64,000 nt of DNA, from assembly GCA_002841545.1 (NCBI GenBank), contig PGZZ01000002.1:186001-250000 (forward strand), in the 5' to 3' direction. Below the pieces are notes generated by a model, which saw only the letters and a program-made list of their open reading frames with translations, made no database searches and was not told the DNA's origin. Of the stretch, positions 1 through 9,538 are shown piece by piece (position 1 is the stretch's first letter; each line of letters begins with the position of its first letter). This DNA comes from Firmicutes bacterium HGW-Firmicutes-16. Its GTDB lineage: Bacteria; Bacillota; Clostridia; Oscillospirales; Oscillospiraceae. Position numbers and translations under genes: made by a program.

Positions 1-2
1 TT

Positions 3-1040
3 TATCCGGAAGTGACTCTCGGCCAGTATAAGGGCATCGAGGCGCCTTGTGAAGAAATCAACATGACAGACGCCGATGTTGACGCTTATATTGAAGAGAT
101 CCGGAAGCGCAACGCACGCCAGATCACTGTTGAGCGCGCAGCAGAGCTTGGCGATACAGCAGTTATCGACTACGACGGTTACCTTGATGGCGAGAGATTC
201 GAAGGCGGTAAGGCAGAGGGTACGAATCTTGAGCTCGGCTCCAATTCATTTGTTCCCGGCTTTGAGGAGCAGGTAGTGGGCATGAAGGCCGGCGACGAAA
301 AAGAAATTAATATCACCTTCCCCGAGAACTATCACGAAGGTCTTGCGGGTAAAGCAGTTGTATTTAAAGTCAAAGTCCATGAAGTCAACAAGATGGAAAT
401 GCCCGAAGTCGACGACGAATTTGCTAAGGACGTTTCGGAGTTCGATAAGCTCGAGGACTACAGAACCGCAATTATGGAGCAGCTTGTATCAAAGCGCAGA
501 CGGGCTGTTGAAGATGACTTCGGGTACAACGTGCTTGAGAAGGCCGTTGAAAATATGAGCGTTGAGGTCCCGGATGCAATGATCGAAGAGCGTATGGGAG
601 TCATGGCGAACGAATATGACCGCAACCTTATGGCACGCGGCATGCATCTCGAAGAGTATCTCCGCATGTCCGGCATGGATCCGGCATCGTTCCAGAGCAT
701 GATCCGTCCTCAGGCTGAAGCGCAGGTCAAGACAGACCTTCTGCTCGCTGCAGTAGCTAAGGCAGAAAACATCGAAGTGACTGATGAAGATATCGAAAAA
801 GCTGTTGAAGACATTGCGAAAGCATACGGCGTAACACCCGAGCAGATTAAGCAGGCTATCCCGGCTGATTCGATGCTTGACGACATGAAGAAGAAAAAAG
901 CAAACGACTTAATCATGCAGAGCGCTATTCCGACAGCTCCAGTTACGGAAGAAGTTAAAGCAGAAAAACCGGCAAAGAAGGCCCCCGCTAAAAAGGCATC
1001 CAAAAAAGCAGAGACCCAGACTGAAGACGTTGCCGAATAA
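3..1040 (+). CDS. tig: Trigger factor, 5'-truncated by window edge
   Basis: Ribosome-associated chaperone and peptidyl-prolyl isomerase that meets nascent chains at the exit tunnel. The frame is open from base 3 (Y-P-E-V-T-L-G-Q-Y-K-G), so the apparent GTG start at 12 is internal and the N-terminal ribosome-binding domain lies mostly outside the window. Visible are the FKBP-like PPIase domain (GDTAVIDYDGYLDG; GFEEQVVGMKAGDEK) and the helical C-terminal chaperone domain. The protein ends in a Lys/Ala-rich, low-complexity tail (KKAPAKKASKK) and an acidic end. It precedes clpP-clpX-lon, the usual Firmicute order. The family assignment is firm. Confidence 0.95.
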   Translation, partial: YPEVTLGQYKGIEAPCEEINMTDADVDAYIEEIRKRNARQITVERAAELGDTAVIDYDGYLDGERFEGGKAEGTNLELGSNSFVPGFEEQVVGMKAGDEKEINITFPENYHEGLAGKAVVFKVKVHEVNKMEMPEVDDEFAKDVSEFDKLEDYRTAIMEQLVSKRRRAVEDDFGYNVLEKAVENMSVEVPDAMIEERMGVMANEYDRNLMARGMHLEEYLRMSGMDPASFQSMIRPQAEAQVKTDLLLAAVAKAENIEVTDEDIEKAVEDIAKAYGVTPEQIKQAIPADSMLDDMKKKKANDLIMQSAIPTAPVTEEVKAEKPAKKAPAKKASKKAETQTEDVAE

Positions 1041-1159
1041 TAGCATTATTTTTCAGCAGAGTCGGGAAGGGAAGAGCTTCCTTCGCAGGGCGTAGGAATA
1101 TTTACCAATCATAATGGGTATCTTCTTTTAGCTTGTTTTATCACGAAAGGAGAATCATC

Positions 1160-1741
1160 ATGAGTTTAGTACCATATGTTATTGAGCAGACCTCTCGCGG
1201 AGAACGTTCCTATGATATTTTTTCAAGACTTCTCAACGACCGTATCGTTATGCTCTCCGAAGAAGTAAACGACACAACTGCAAGCCTTATCGTTGCCCAG
1301 TTCCTTTTCCTTGAGGCACAGGATCCCGATAAGGATATACAGTTCTATATCAACAGCCCCGGCGGAAGCATCACCTCCGGTATGGCGATTTACGACACGA
1401 TGCAGTATATTAAGTGCGATGTTTCAACGATTTGCATAGGTCTGGGCGCTTCGATGGGAGCGTTCCTGCTAGCCGCCGGTACGAAGGGCAAGAGATTCGC
1501 CCTGCCCAATGCCGAAATCATGATTCATCAGCCTTCGGCAGGTACTCAGGGACAGATCACCGATATGGCTATCCATCTTAAACGTCTGGAAACCATAAAG
1601 AAGCGAATGAATCAGATTCTTGCAGATAAGACCGGAAAGCCAATCGAAGTGGTAACGGCGGACACCGAGCGTGACAACTTTATGACTGCGGAAGAAGCGA
1701 AGGAATACGGACTGATAGACAAGATTCTTTACAATCGCTGA
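1160..1741 (+). CDS. clpP: ATP-dependent Clp protease proteolytic subunit
   Basis: Serine peptidase that forms the 14-mer barrel fed by ClpX. The 193-aa product has the catalytic triad Ser98 (GLGASMGAF), His123 (MIHQPSAG) and Asp172 (ERDNF). The ATG at 1160 is chosen because AAGGAGA lies just upstream and [20 protein letters not shown] is the canonical N-terminus; an upstream in-frame start at 1133 would add nine non-conserved residues. It lies 119 bases after tig and 36 before clpX. The tig-clpP gap holds only a weak GGAAG/CTTCC inverted repeat. Confidence 0.97.
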   Translation: MSLVPYVIEQTSRGERSYDIFSRLLNDRIVMLSEEVNDTTASLIVAQFLFLEAQDPDKDIQFYINSPGGSITSGMAIYDTMQYIKCDVSTICIGLGASMGAFLLAAGTKGKRFALPNAEIMIHQPSAGTQGQITDMAIHLKRLETIKKRMNQILADKTGKPIEVVTADTERDNFMTAEEAKEYGLIDKILYNR

Positions 1742-1777
1742 GTATTTCCATAAGCATTTTTATTAAACGGGGTATAT

Positions 1778-3058
1778 ATGTCTAAATTTGAAGATAGCAA
1801 GAATATACGCTGCAGTTTCTGCGGGAAGCCACAGTCCCTTGTCGAGAGAATGATTGCAGGCAACGGCTCCTATATCTGCGACGAGTGCGTACGCCTGTGC
1901 ATGAGCATAATAGATGAGGGGTACAGCGCCAAAAACGGCACGCTGTCCTCAAGTCAGGGCGCGATAAACAGCTTTGGACTGAAAGGCTCTAGTCTTCCAC
2001 GTCCCGCAGACATCAAAAAAGTGTTGGACGATTATATCATCGGACAGGACAGGGCGAAGGTCGCACTGGCAGTGGCTGTGTATAACCATTACAAAAGAGT
2101 TCTTTACGGAGATAACGGCGACGTTGATCTCCAAAAGAGCAACATATTATTGATAGGACCCACCGGCAGCGGCAAAACACTTTTTGCACAAACGCTTGCC
2201 AGAGTCCTTGATGTTCCGTTCGCGATTGCTGATGCAACGACACTGACCGAAGCGGGCTATGTGGGTGAGGATGTCGAGAATATCCTGCTCAGACTTTTAC
2301 AGGCCGCCGATTTCGATGTTGAAAAGGCCGAGCACGGAATAATCTACATCGACGAGATGGATAAAATTTCGCGTAAGAGCGAAAATACTTCCATTACCCG
2401 CGACGTATCGGGAGAGGGAGTCCAGCAGGCGCTTCTCAAAATACTCGAGGGCACGATTGCAAATGTTCCTCCGCAAGGCGGAAGAAAGCATCCTCATCAG
2501 GAGTTCATCAAAGTCGATACAACCAAGATACTGTTCATTTGCGGCGGCGCTTTTGACGGTATTGAAAAGTTCATAGAAAACAGGCTTGACAGAAAAAGCA
2601 TAGGCTTTGGAGCTGAGATTAAGAGCAAGACGGAGCGCGATACTGGCGCAATCATGCAGGACGTTCAGTCGCACGACCTTTTGAAGTTCGGTATAATTCC
2701 CGAGCTTATAGGACGTCTTCCCGTCATCGTTCCGCTAAATTCGCTCAAGCGCGAGGATCTCATCCGCATCCTCAGAGAACCGAAGAACGCTCTGACCCGT
2801 CAGTACATGGCCCTTTTAAACTACGACGATGTTGAGCTCGTGTTCGAGGAAGATGCACTGGAAGCCATAGCCGACAAGGCGCTCAAGATGGAGATCGGCG
2901 CACGCGGGCTTCGCAGCGTCATGGAAAACCTTATGACGGAGATTATGTACGACGTACCTTCCGACCCGACAATCAGCAAGGTCGTCGTCACGGCGGACTG
3001 CGTTAAAAACGGTCTTTCGCCCATGGTAATCCGGAAAAAGGCTTCGTCACAGACCTGA
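1778..3058 (+). CDS. clpX: ATP-dependent Clp protease ATP-binding subunit ClpX
   Basis: AAA+ unfoldase that selects substrates and threads them into ClpP. The 426-aa product has an N-terminal zinc domain (Cys12, Cys15, Cys34, Cys37), Walker A GPTGSGKT at residues 127-134, Walker [10 protein letters not shown], and the IGF loop (RKSIGFGAE) that docks on ClpP. Length is normal for the family. It follows clpP directly and is closed by a strong hairpin terminator, so clpP-clpX probably form one unit. Confidence 0.97.
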   Translation: MSKFEDSKNIRCSFCGKPQSLVERMIAGNGSYICDECVRLCMSIIDEGYSAKNGTLSSSQGAINSFGLKGSSLPRPADIKKVLDDYIIGQDRAKVALAVAVYNHYKRVLYGDNGDVDLQKSNILLIGPTGSGKTLFAQTLARVLDVPFAIADATTLTEAGYVGEDVENILLRLLQAADFDVEKAEHGIIYIDEMDKISRKSENTSITRDVSGEGVQQALLKILEGTIANVPPQGGRKHPHQEFIKVDTTKILFICGGAFDGIEKFIENRLDRKSIGFGAEIKSKTERDTGAIMQDVQSHDLLKFGIIPELIGRLPVIVPLNSLKREDLIRILREPKNALTRQYMALLNYDDVELVFEEDALEAIADKALKMEIGARGLRSVMENLMTEIMYDVPSDPTISKVVVTADCVKNGLSPMVIRKKASSQT

Positions 3059-3079
3059 AATTTATCGACACATTTAGTG

Positions 3080-3106
3080 AAAAAGCCGCAATATTGCGGC
3101 TTTTTC
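3080..3106 (+). terminator. Intrinsic terminator after clpX
   Basis: Inverted repeat AAAAAGCCGCAA / TTGCGGCTTTTT with a short loop and a T-run, in the clpX-lon gap. It probably ends the clpPX message. No clear sigma-A promoter for lon was seen in the 20 bases that remain, so readthrough into lon is likely. Confidence 0.8.
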
Positions 3107-3128
3107 AGTCCCTCGAAAGGAGGAAACC

Positions 3129-5564
3129 ATGAAAGAAAATAATGATTTCACTCACGACAAAGGATATCCTTTGCTGCCTATGCGAGGACTCTCGGTTTTC
3201 CCCGGAATGCTGATAAACTTCGACGTTATCCGTTCGAAGTCTGTTGCGGCGCTCAATTCCGCGCTGGAAGCAGACCGCATGATATTCGTTGTTGCTCAGC
3301 GAGATATTTCCAAAGATGTGCCCAATGAAAGTGACCTTTACGCGATAGGTACAATCTGCCGCGTAAAGCAGTTGCTCCGAATTCCCGGAACGGACGGAGT
3401 CCGTGTCCTTGTCGAAGGCTTCAAGAGGGCAAGAATGCTTCGTTTCGAAGAGAAGGAAGAATTCTATTGCGCCGATGTTGAGATCGTTGAGGACAGCGAC
3501 GCAAAATATTCTTCTGCAAAGGCCGAGGCCGTTATAAGGCAGTGCCTGAGTCTTTTCGACGAGTACGCGCACCTTTTCGGCGCGTTGCAGCCCGAGATTC
3601 TAACTAAAATTGCCGATTCCGACAAACCCGGCTATGTCGCCGATTTCATCGCCCAAAATATTTATATGAAGCCGGAGAAAAAGCAGGCCCTTTTGGAGGA
3701 AGTTCATCCTCTCCACAGAGTTTCGCTTTTGAACCGTTTCCTAGCTCGTGAGATTGCGGTTTTGTCTATTGAGCAGGATTTGAGCGAGCGCACGCATGAG
3801 CAGATGTCGAAATCGCAGAAGGACTTTTTTCTTCGCGAGCAGATGAAGGTCATACAGGCTGAGCTCGGCGAATATGACGAAGCCTATGAGGATCTGCAGG
3901 AATACCGCAATAAAATCTATTCTTTGAATCTATCTGACGATATAACCGAAAAGCTCATGAGAGAGGTCGCGCGCCTTTCAAAGCAGCCGATGGGCTCTTC
4001 CGAAAGCGTGGTTATTAGAAATTATCTCGATATCTGTCTTGAGCTTCCGTGGAACAAAAGTACAAGGGAAACTGTCGATATCGTTAAGGCGCGCAAGATA
4101 CTGGACGATGATCATTTCGGATTAGAAAAAGTCAAGGATCGTATAATTGAAAACCTTGCCGTGAAGCAGCTTGCGCCGGATCTCAAGGGCTCTGTTTTGT
4201 GTTTTGTAGGGCCTCCAGGAACCGGAAAAACGAGCATTGCTATGAGCATCGCAAGAGCGACCAACCGCAAATTTGCGCGTATATCGCTGGGCGGAGTACA
4301 CGATGAAGCCGAAATTCGCGGACACCGCAAGACTTATGTCGGCGCGATGCCCGGAAGAATAATCGCGGGACTTGAACAGGCAAAGAGCTCAAATCCGCTC
4401 ATGCTTCTTGATGAGATTGATAAGCTTTCGAGCGATTATCGCGGCGACCCCGCCGCGGCGCTTTTGGAGGCGCTCGACTTTGCGCAGAACCATACTTTCC
4501 GCGATCACTTTGTCGAAATTCCGTTTGATCTTTCGAGCACCCTGTTTATAACGACGGCGAACACCACCGAATCTATACCGAGAGCACTTCTTGACAGAAT
4601 GGAAGTAATCGAGCTTTCGAGCTATACGGACGAAGAAAAGCTGGAGATTGCAAAGCAGCACCTTGTTCCGAAGCAGCGTAAAAAGCACGGGCTTTCGGCA
4701 AATCAGCTCAAATTGAGCGACGATGCAATCAGGGAACTGATAACCCTTTATACAAGGGAATCCGGCGTCCGTAATCTTGAGCGCGAACTTGCGTCCGTCT
4801 GCCGTAAAACGGCAAGAAAGATAGCCGCAGGAGAATGCAAATCCCTAAGGCTAACAGCAGGGATGCTTGAAAACCTTCTCGGCCCAGCCAAATTCAAACC
4901 CGATGTCCTCGCGCCGGCTGACGAAATCGGTCTGGTTCGAGGTCTTGCGTGGACCAGCGCGGGCGGGACAGTGCTCGACGTTGAAGCCACAGTCCTTGAC
5001 GGTACCGGCAATCTCGAATTGACCGGCAACCTCGGAGACGTTATGAAGGAATCGGCTAAAGCTGCTGTCTCTTATATCCGCAGCCGCACCGAAGTGCTCG
5101 GCATCCAGCATGATTTTTATAAAACGAAGGATATCCACATCCATTTTCCCGAGGGCGCTATACCGAAGGACGGCCCGTCGGCAGGTATTACAATCTGCAT
5201 AGCGGTCATTTCCGCGCTGACAGGAAATCCCGTACGCCGAGACGTCGCGATGACGGGTGAAATTTCCCTGCGTGGTAGGGTCATGCCAATCGGCGGACTG
5301 CGTGAAAAAACGATGGCGGCTATGCGTTCGGGCATAAAAACAGTTATTATACCGGCTGACAACGAAAAGGACCTTGATGAGATTGATCAGACTGTCCGCG
5401 CGGCGCTGAATTTTGTCGTGACGGATCATGTTGACAAGGTGCTCGACGTTGCTCTCAACCGAAAAATCGAATTTACTGTCCAGAACAACACAGTGACCGG
5501 CGAAGTCGAAGTACCGTTTATCGATACTTCAAAGCCGGTTCTGTCCTCGAGCCTGAGACAATGA
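3129..5564 (+). CDS. lon: Lon protease (LonA)
   Basis: ATP-dependent serine protease that degrades misfolded and regulatory proteins in the cytoplasm. The 811-aa product has the LON substrate-binding domain (about 1-200, starting LLPMRGLSVFPGM), a coiled helical linker, the AAA+ module with Walker A GPPGTGKT at 361-368 and Walker B LMLLDEIDK, and the C-terminal protease domain with catalytic Ser684 (PKDGPSAG) and the dyad lysine in GGLREK. AAAGGAGG sits seven bases before the ATG. The full LonA layout is intact. Confidence 0.97.
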   Translation: MKENNDFTHDKGYPLLPMRGLSVFPGMLINFDVIRSKSVAALNSALEADRMIFVVAQRDISKDVPNESDLYAIGTICRVKQLLRIPGTDGVRVLVEGFKRARMLRFEEKEEFYCADVEIVEDSDAKYSSAKAEAVIRQCLSLFDEYAHLFGALQPEILTKIADSDKPGYVADFIAQNIYMKPEKKQALLEEVHPLHRVSLLNRFLAREIAVLSIEQDLSERTHEQMSKSQKDFFLREQMKVIQAELGEYDEAYEDLQEYRNKIYSLNLSDDITEKLMREVARLSKQPMGSSESVVIRNYLDICLELPWNKSTRETVDIVKARKILDDDHFGLEKVKDRIIENLAVKQLAPDLKGSVLCFVGPPGTGKTSIAMSIARATNRKFARISLGGVHDEAEIRGHRKTYVGAMPGRIIAGLEQAKSSNPLMLLDEIDKLSSDYRGDPAAALLEALDFAQNHTFRDHFVEIPFDLSSTLFITTANTTESIPRALLDRMEVIELSSYTDEEKLEIAKQHLVPKQRKKHGLSANQLKLSDDAIRELITLYTRESGVRNLERELASVCRKTARKIAAGECKSLRLTAGMLENLLGPAKFKPDVLAPADEIGLVRGLAWTSAGGTVLDVEATVLDGTGNLELTGNLGDVMKESAKAAVSYIRSRTEVLGIQHDFYKTKDIHIHFPEGAIPKDGPSAGITICIAVISALTGNPVRRDVAMTGEISLRGRVMPIGGLREKTMAAMRSGIKTVIIPADNEKDLDEIDQTVRAALNFVVTDHVDKVLDVALNRKIEFTVQNNTVTGEVEVPFIDTSKPVLSSSLRQ

Positions 5565-5596
5565 TTAATGCGCTCACGCGCATGGGAGCGTATTAA

Positions 5597-6181
5597 ATGA
5601 ATCTAAACAACGTCGAATTCATCAAGTCTGCCGCAAGCCCCAAGGATTTTATTTCCGGCAGTCAACCGTCGATTGTTTTTGCCGGTAAGTCGAACGTCGG
5701 AAAATCGTCAGTCATCAACAGACTGTTGAACAGGAAAAACATCGCCCGAGTCGGCTCATCTCCCGGAAAAACCGTCCATGTCAACTATTTTCTGATTGAC
5801 CGCAAGGCTTATTTCGTTGACCTGCCCGGTTACGGCTTTGCGAAGGTGGCGAAGACGGAGAAAGAACGCTGGGGCAAGCTGATGGAGGAATTCTTCGCGA
5901 GTGAAGGACTTATCACTCTTGGTGTAATGATAGTTGACGCTCGTCACAAACCAACGGCCGACGATGTGATAATGGCAAACTGGTTTATGTCCTCAGGCTG
6001 TCCATTCATAGTTATCGCGAACAAGTGCGACAAGCTGAAGACGAGCGAAATGGAACCGAACGTAAAAGTCATACGCGAAACGCTCGAGCTTCCGGAGGAA
6101 GACCGCGTCATCCTTTTCTCCGCGGAAAAGGGCACAGGCTACTCCGAGCTATTAAGCGCGATTATGAAATTCGTTAAGTGA
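5597..6181 (+). CDS. engB: Ribosome biogenesis GTP-binding protein EngB/YsxC
   Basis: Small TrmE-Era-family GTPase needed for late 50S assembly. The 194-aa product shows G1 GKSNVGKSSVIN, G3 DLPGYGFA, and G4 NKCDK. It lies 32 bases after lon, the same order as lon-ysxC in Bacillus subtilis, so it is probably in the lon operon. Length and motifs match the family. Confidence 0.95.
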   Translation: MNLNNVEFIKSAASPKDFISGSQPSIVFAGKSNVGKSSVINRLLNRKNIARVGSSPGKTVHVNYFLIDRKAYFVDLPGYGFAKVAKTEKERWGKLMEEFFASEGLITLGVMIVDARHKPTADDVIMANWFMSSGCPFIVIANKCDKLKTSEMEPNVKVIRETLELPEEDRVILFSAEKGTGYSELLSAIMKFVK

Positions 6182-6189
6182 ACTGTGAC

Positions 6190-6256
6190 GGGGCGGAACA
6201 CTCCCATAGGGCTAAAAGCCGTTTGAGTGATTGTTCTGTCCCGCACTTGTTTTTTT
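6190..6256 (+). terminator. Hairpin and T-run after engB
   Basis: Imperfect inverted repeat (GGGGCGGAACACTC at 6190-6203 against GAGTG...TTCTGTCCC at 6225-6242) followed by a run of seven T. It is a probable terminator for lon-engB. Its T-run overlaps the -35 element of the next promoter. Confidence 0.45.
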
Positions 6257-6275
6257 CAAAGAAAATTGGTATAAT
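6247..6275 (+). promoter_or_regulatory. Sigma-A type promoter of the site-2 protease
   Basis: TTGTTT at 6247-6252, a 17-base spacer, and a perfect TATAAT at 6270-6275. Transcription should begin near 6282. That places the upstream TTG codon at 6231 outside the message and constrains where the next gene can start. Confidence 0.7.
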
Positions 6276-6311
6276 AGCTCAACTACGAATGTCAGCCCTT
6301 ATGGAGGGATA

Positions 6312-6992
6312 ATTATAAATAACTTAAGTTCGATTTGGTCGGGCCTCGACTGGTCCAAGCTGACCACAATCCTCGAATCGATAATACCCGCCCTCATCTG
6401 CATTACTTTCCATGAGCTCTGCCATGGACTTGTTGCACACAAGCTTGGGGACAATACGGCGAAGGACGCGGGGCGCCTTACACTTAACCCGATAAAACAC
6501 ATTGATATCCTCGGACTTGCTATGATGGCGATAGCCGGCTTCGGCTGGGCAAAACCTGTGCCCGTGAATATGAATAACTTTAAAAACCCCAAGTCCGGCA
6601 TGGCGATAACTGCGCTTGCGGGGCCTGCTTCTAACATACTTCTCGCGATTGTTTTCCTTTTAATATTCGGCATTACCTTTTTTCCGCTTATAAACGCCGG
6701 GGAGGCGGGAATTGTCATACTTCAAATGATTCAGCGAACTGCGTTTCTGAGTTGTGCACTCGCCGTCTTCAACATAATACCCCTCCCGCCACTCGATGGG
6801 TCAAAAGTGCTGTTTGCGCTTCTGCCAGATGATAAATACTACAAGCTCATGTATTATGAACGCTACGGTATGATAATTCTGATGGTGATAGTGTTGACAG
6901 GCACACTTACGTCTTTTCTCACAACCGGCGCTAGCTGGGTCTTTGATGGGCTCTATTTCTTTGCGCGCTTGACAGGGGCTCCTGCGTTTTAA
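6312..6992 (+). CDS. M50-family site-2 protease-like membrane metalloprotease
   Basis: Polytopic zinc protease of the YwhC/Rv-type M50 family, which cleaves within membranes. The first transmembrane segment carries HELCH (about residue 34), and a second motif with the metal-ligand Asp is PLPPLDGSK; four or five hydrophobic helices follow. The start is unusual. The frame is open back to a TTG at 6231, but that codon precedes the promoter. A strong GGAGGG at 6303-6308 is followed in frame only by ATA, ATT and ATA codons (6309-6317) and no ATG, GTG or TTG. I give ATT 6312 as the start; ATA 6315 is equally possible. A base error here is the simplest alternative. Confidence 0.82.
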   Translation: MINNLSSIWSGLDWSKLTTILESIIPALICITFHELCHGLVAHKLGDNTAKDAGRLTLNPIKHIDILGLAMMAIAGFGWAKPVPVNMNNFKNPKSGMAITALAGPASNILLAIVFLLIFGITFFPLINAGEAGIVILQMIQRTAFLSCALAVFNIIPLPPLDGSKVLFALLPDDKYYKLMYYERYGMIILMVIVLTGTLTSFLTTGASWVFDGLYFFARLTGAPAF

Positions 6993-7044
6993 ATTAGTTT
7001 TGTCGTATAATGTTCGCACACATAGCCGCGTCGAGAGGAACAAC

Positions 7045-7833
7045 ATGGAGAATCCCACCTATTTTCTTGAGGGGATCGTCAAAAGCAGGGACGAGATGCA
7101 GGACTTTTCTGGTCCGCTCAACCTGATTCTGATGCTTCTTTCAAAAAACAAAATTGAAATACGTGATTTGAAGATATCGGTAATCCTCGAGCAGTATATT
7201 GACTACATATCAAAGATGCAGCAGATGGACCTCGATGTCGCCAGCGAATTTGTTCAAATGGCCTCGTACCTTGTCTACCTCAAGACGAAGACCCTGCTTG
7301 TAGGGGACGAGGAAGTCTCCGAACTCGAAGAGCTCATTACCTCGCTTGAACAATTAAAATGCAAGGAAGCCTACACAAGTATCAAGGCAATTACGCCCGA
7401 GCTTGCCAAAGCGGCAGAGCAGGGGACACTTATGTTTTCCAAAGTACCCGAGCCGTTGAAAGCGGTCGGGGACAAAACATACAGATACAGTCATGAGCCG
7501 CAGGAGCTTTTGATGTCGCTGCTGTCCATTGTCGCGCGTGGAGATATAAGCCGAGATCCTGAACATAACAACATACTTGTTCCGAAGCGCATAATCTTCG
7601 GTGTTCGCGAAAAATGCGAGCAACTTATCACGCTGCTGCGTAGCGGAAGAGCGCACACCTTGCGGGAACTATATCTTTTAAGTAAAACTCGCTCAGAGGT
7701 CATTGCGACTTTCATCTCTGTACTGGAGCTGTGCAGCATGGGGAGCCTTGAACTAACGGAATGTAACGGGGAACTCACAGTCTCGCTTTGCGGAGAGGTC
7801 CCCGATGAAATACCGGAGCTTGTCTCCGATTAG
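7045..7833 (+). CDS. scpA: Segregation and condensation protein A
   Basis: Kleisin subunit that bridges SMC heads in the SMC-ScpAB condensin and helps separate replicated chromosomes. The 262-aa product begins MENPTYFLEGIVKSRDEMQDFSGPLNLIL at the ATG after GAGAGGA; the upstream in-frame start at 7000 adds non-conserved sequence. The C-terminal winged helix ends near VSLCGEV. scpB follows 15 bases later, as in most Firmicutes. Confidence 0.93.
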   Translation: MENPTYFLEGIVKSRDEMQDFSGPLNLILMLLSKNKIEIRDLKISVILEQYIDYISKMQQMDLDVASEFVQMASYLVYLKTKTLLVGDEEVSELEELITSLEQLKCKEAYTSIKAITPELAKAAEQGTLMFSKVPEPLKAVGDKTYRYSHEPQELLMSLLSIVARGDISRDPEHNNILVPKRIIFGVREKCEQLITLLRSGRAHTLRELYLLSKTRSEVIATFISVLELCSMGSLELTECNGELTVSLCGEVPDEIPELVSD

Positions 7834-7848
7834 GAAAGAAATAAACGA

Positions 7849-8445
7849 ATGGACGATCGTGAACTGAAGTCGACAATTGAGGCGATACTATTTGCATCGG
7901 GGGAGCCGGTGCCGGCCGACCGTATTGCGCTCGTTTTGGGAACGGATAAAGAAGAAATACTTAAGGCCGCTAAGGATCTATCCGACGAATACAGTTTTCA
8001 GCAAAGAGGTATCCGCCTGGTACGCATGGACAATGCCCTTCAATTGTGTTCGGCACCCGAATATGCGCAAAGCATCACTTTTGCCCTAGAGCGCAGAAAA
8101 CCACCCAGACTCAGCCAGCCTGCTCTTGAGGTGCTTGCGATATGCGCGTATTTCCAGCCGGTCACGAGAGCCTATGTTGATCAGGTTCGAGGTGTGGACA
8201 GTTCTTATACAATGGGCATTCTGCTTGAAAGAGGGCTTATCGAGGCCTGCGGGAGGCTGGACGTTGCGGGAAGACCCTCGATTTATAAAACGAGCGAACT
8301 ATTTTTACGCACTTTGGGTATAACAACTTTGACGGAGCTGCCAAAACTTCCCGATATGAGCAGTGATGACGGTATCGCAAAGCTCAGTCAGGTAATTGAA
8401 TCACTCAAATTCGATGATAACCGGCAGCTAAAAATCGAGATCTGA
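7849..8445 (+). CDS. scpB: Segregation and condensation protein B
   Basis: Dimeric tandem winged-helix protein that binds the ScpA linker. The 198-aa product has the typical start DRELKSTIEAILFASGEPV and the conserved LSQPALEVLAICAYFQPVTRA..DQVRGVDSS block. It is co-directional with scpA at 15 bases and should be translated from the same message. Confidence 0.94.
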   Translation: MDDRELKSTIEAILFASGEPVPADRIALVLGTDKEEILKAAKDLSDEYSFQQRGIRLVRMDNALQLCSAPEYAQSITFALERRKPPRLSQPALEVLAICAYFQPVTRAYVDQVRGVDSSYTMGILLERGLIEACGRLDVAGRPSIYKTSELFLRTLGITTLTELPKLPDMSSDDGIAKLSQVIESLKFDDNRQLKIEI

Positions 8446-8471
8446 TAAAAAAGGCCGAAAGAAGTGATGCC

Positions 8472-9074
8472 TTGAAAGCGTTCGTCATAGTGATTTTGAT
8501 ACTCACCGTTCTTCTTCTGATACCTCTTGGGGTTGACTGCGGATACAGCGGCGGAAAGCTTGTATTCGGAATTAGGCTCGGGTTTTTTAACGTCCGCCTT
8601 TATCCCGGAAAGCTCACGCACCAAAAACGGAGAACCCCAAAGAAAAAATCAGTAAAAAAGAAGCAACGTCAAGGAGATACACAGAAAGAAAAAGTGCCTT
8701 TAGATAGAAAGGAGCTTTTCGACTTAATAAAGACTCTGAAGGTCTTGGCGCGTTTGCGCCGAAAGCTCCATGTAGATTATCTGCGCATCCGCTACACCTT
8801 TGCGACGGACGATCCGTTTAATACCGCCATGGGCTTTGGGCTTTCCTCTTCGGCAATGGGCGCAGTCATGCCGCTTATTGAAAACGCTTTCGACATCGGC
8901 GAGCGAGATATCGGCACATCCTTTGACTTTCTCAGCGACAGACCGGTATTCGACTGCTGGCTAACTCTGACGATTCAGGTGTGGGAAGTGTTTTATATTG
9001 CATTAGCTTTTGGAACAGACTACCTTAAATTTAATCACAAGCGCAAAAGAGAAGACCGTATAAGAAAGGAATGA
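8472..9074 (+). CDS. DUF2953 domain protein
   Basis: Predicted membrane-anchored protein of unknown function. The first 25 residues form one hydrophobic helix, followed by a Lys/Arg-rich stretch (RRTPKKKSVKKKQR) and a globular region with YTFATDDPFNTAMGFG, typical of DUF2953. The start is a TTG at 8472, in frame and after a weak AAAG; no better start exists. Family members usually sit directly before ytfJ/gerW in spore-formers, as here (4-base gap), so a spore-related role is a reasonable inference. Confidence 0.8.
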   Translation: MKAFVIVILILTVLLLIPLGVDCGYSGGKLVFGIRLGFFNVRLYPGKLTHQKRRTPKKKSVKKKQRQGDTQKEKVPLDRKELFDLIKTLKVLARLRRKLHVDYLRIRYTFATDDPFNTAMGFGLSSSAMGAVMPLIENAFDIGERDIGTSFDFLSDRPVFDCWLTLTIQVWEVFYIALAFGTDYLKFNHKRKREDRIRKE

Positions 9075-9078
9075 CATT

Positions 9079-9453
9079 ATGGACAGGCATCCTATCGGCG
9101 ACCTCACGGAGGTTACATTAAGCAAGATTAAAGAAATGGTGGACGTTAACACCATAGTCGGCGCTCCCATTATTACCCCTGACGGAACGACGCTCATACC
9201 GGTTTCTAAGGTAACCTTTGGTTTCGGCAGCGGCGGAAGCGATATGCCCTATAAGGATAGAGGCGGTTTCGGCGGCGGCAACGGCGCCGGTGTCAAGATT
9301 GAGCCAATTGGCTTCCTCACAATTTCTGACGGTGTTGTTAAGATGCTAAACATTTCAGCTCCTGCCAATACGACGGTCGACAGACTGGTTGAACTCATTC
9401 CGGAAATCATCGACAAGGCCCAGCAATTGATTGACAAATACAAGAAGGACTAG
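9079..9453 (+). CDS. ytfJ: GerW/YtfJ family sporulation protein
   Basis: Small spore protein; in B. subtilis GerW (YtfJ) is needed for normal germination. The 124-aa product has the family core (NTIVGAPIITPDGTTLIPVSKVTFGFGSGGSD) and a glycine-rich middle (GGFGGGNGAGVKIEPIGFL). It follows the DUF2953 gene, the standard pairing. Its presence supports an endospore-forming host. Confidence 0.92.
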   Translation: MDRHPIGDLTEVTLSKIKEMVDVNTIVGAPIITPDGTTLIPVSKVTFGFGSGGSDMPYKDRGGFGGGNGAGVKIEPIGFLTISDGVVKMLNISAPANTTVDRLVELIPEIIDKAQQLIDKYKKD

Positions 9454-9473
9454 GCACATCTGCCCAAGTCTGT

Positions 9474-9538
9474 ATAATAATTCCGCCTCCCGTCAATAAT
9501 AAGCACTGCCCAATAAATTGTGGGGTGGTGCTTATTAA
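9474..9538 (+). promoter_or_regulatory. -10 element and hairpin leader covering the dac ribosome site
   Basis: A perfect TATAAT at 9474-9479 (weak -35) should start RNA near 9487. The short leader contains a 10-bp perfect stem, TAATAAGCAC (9497-9506) with GTGCTTATTA (9528-9537), plus inner CCCA/TGGG pairing. The GGGGTGG ribosome-binding sequence lies within the right side of this hairpin and the TTG start directly follows it, so the structure should limit translation. Confidence 0.5.
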
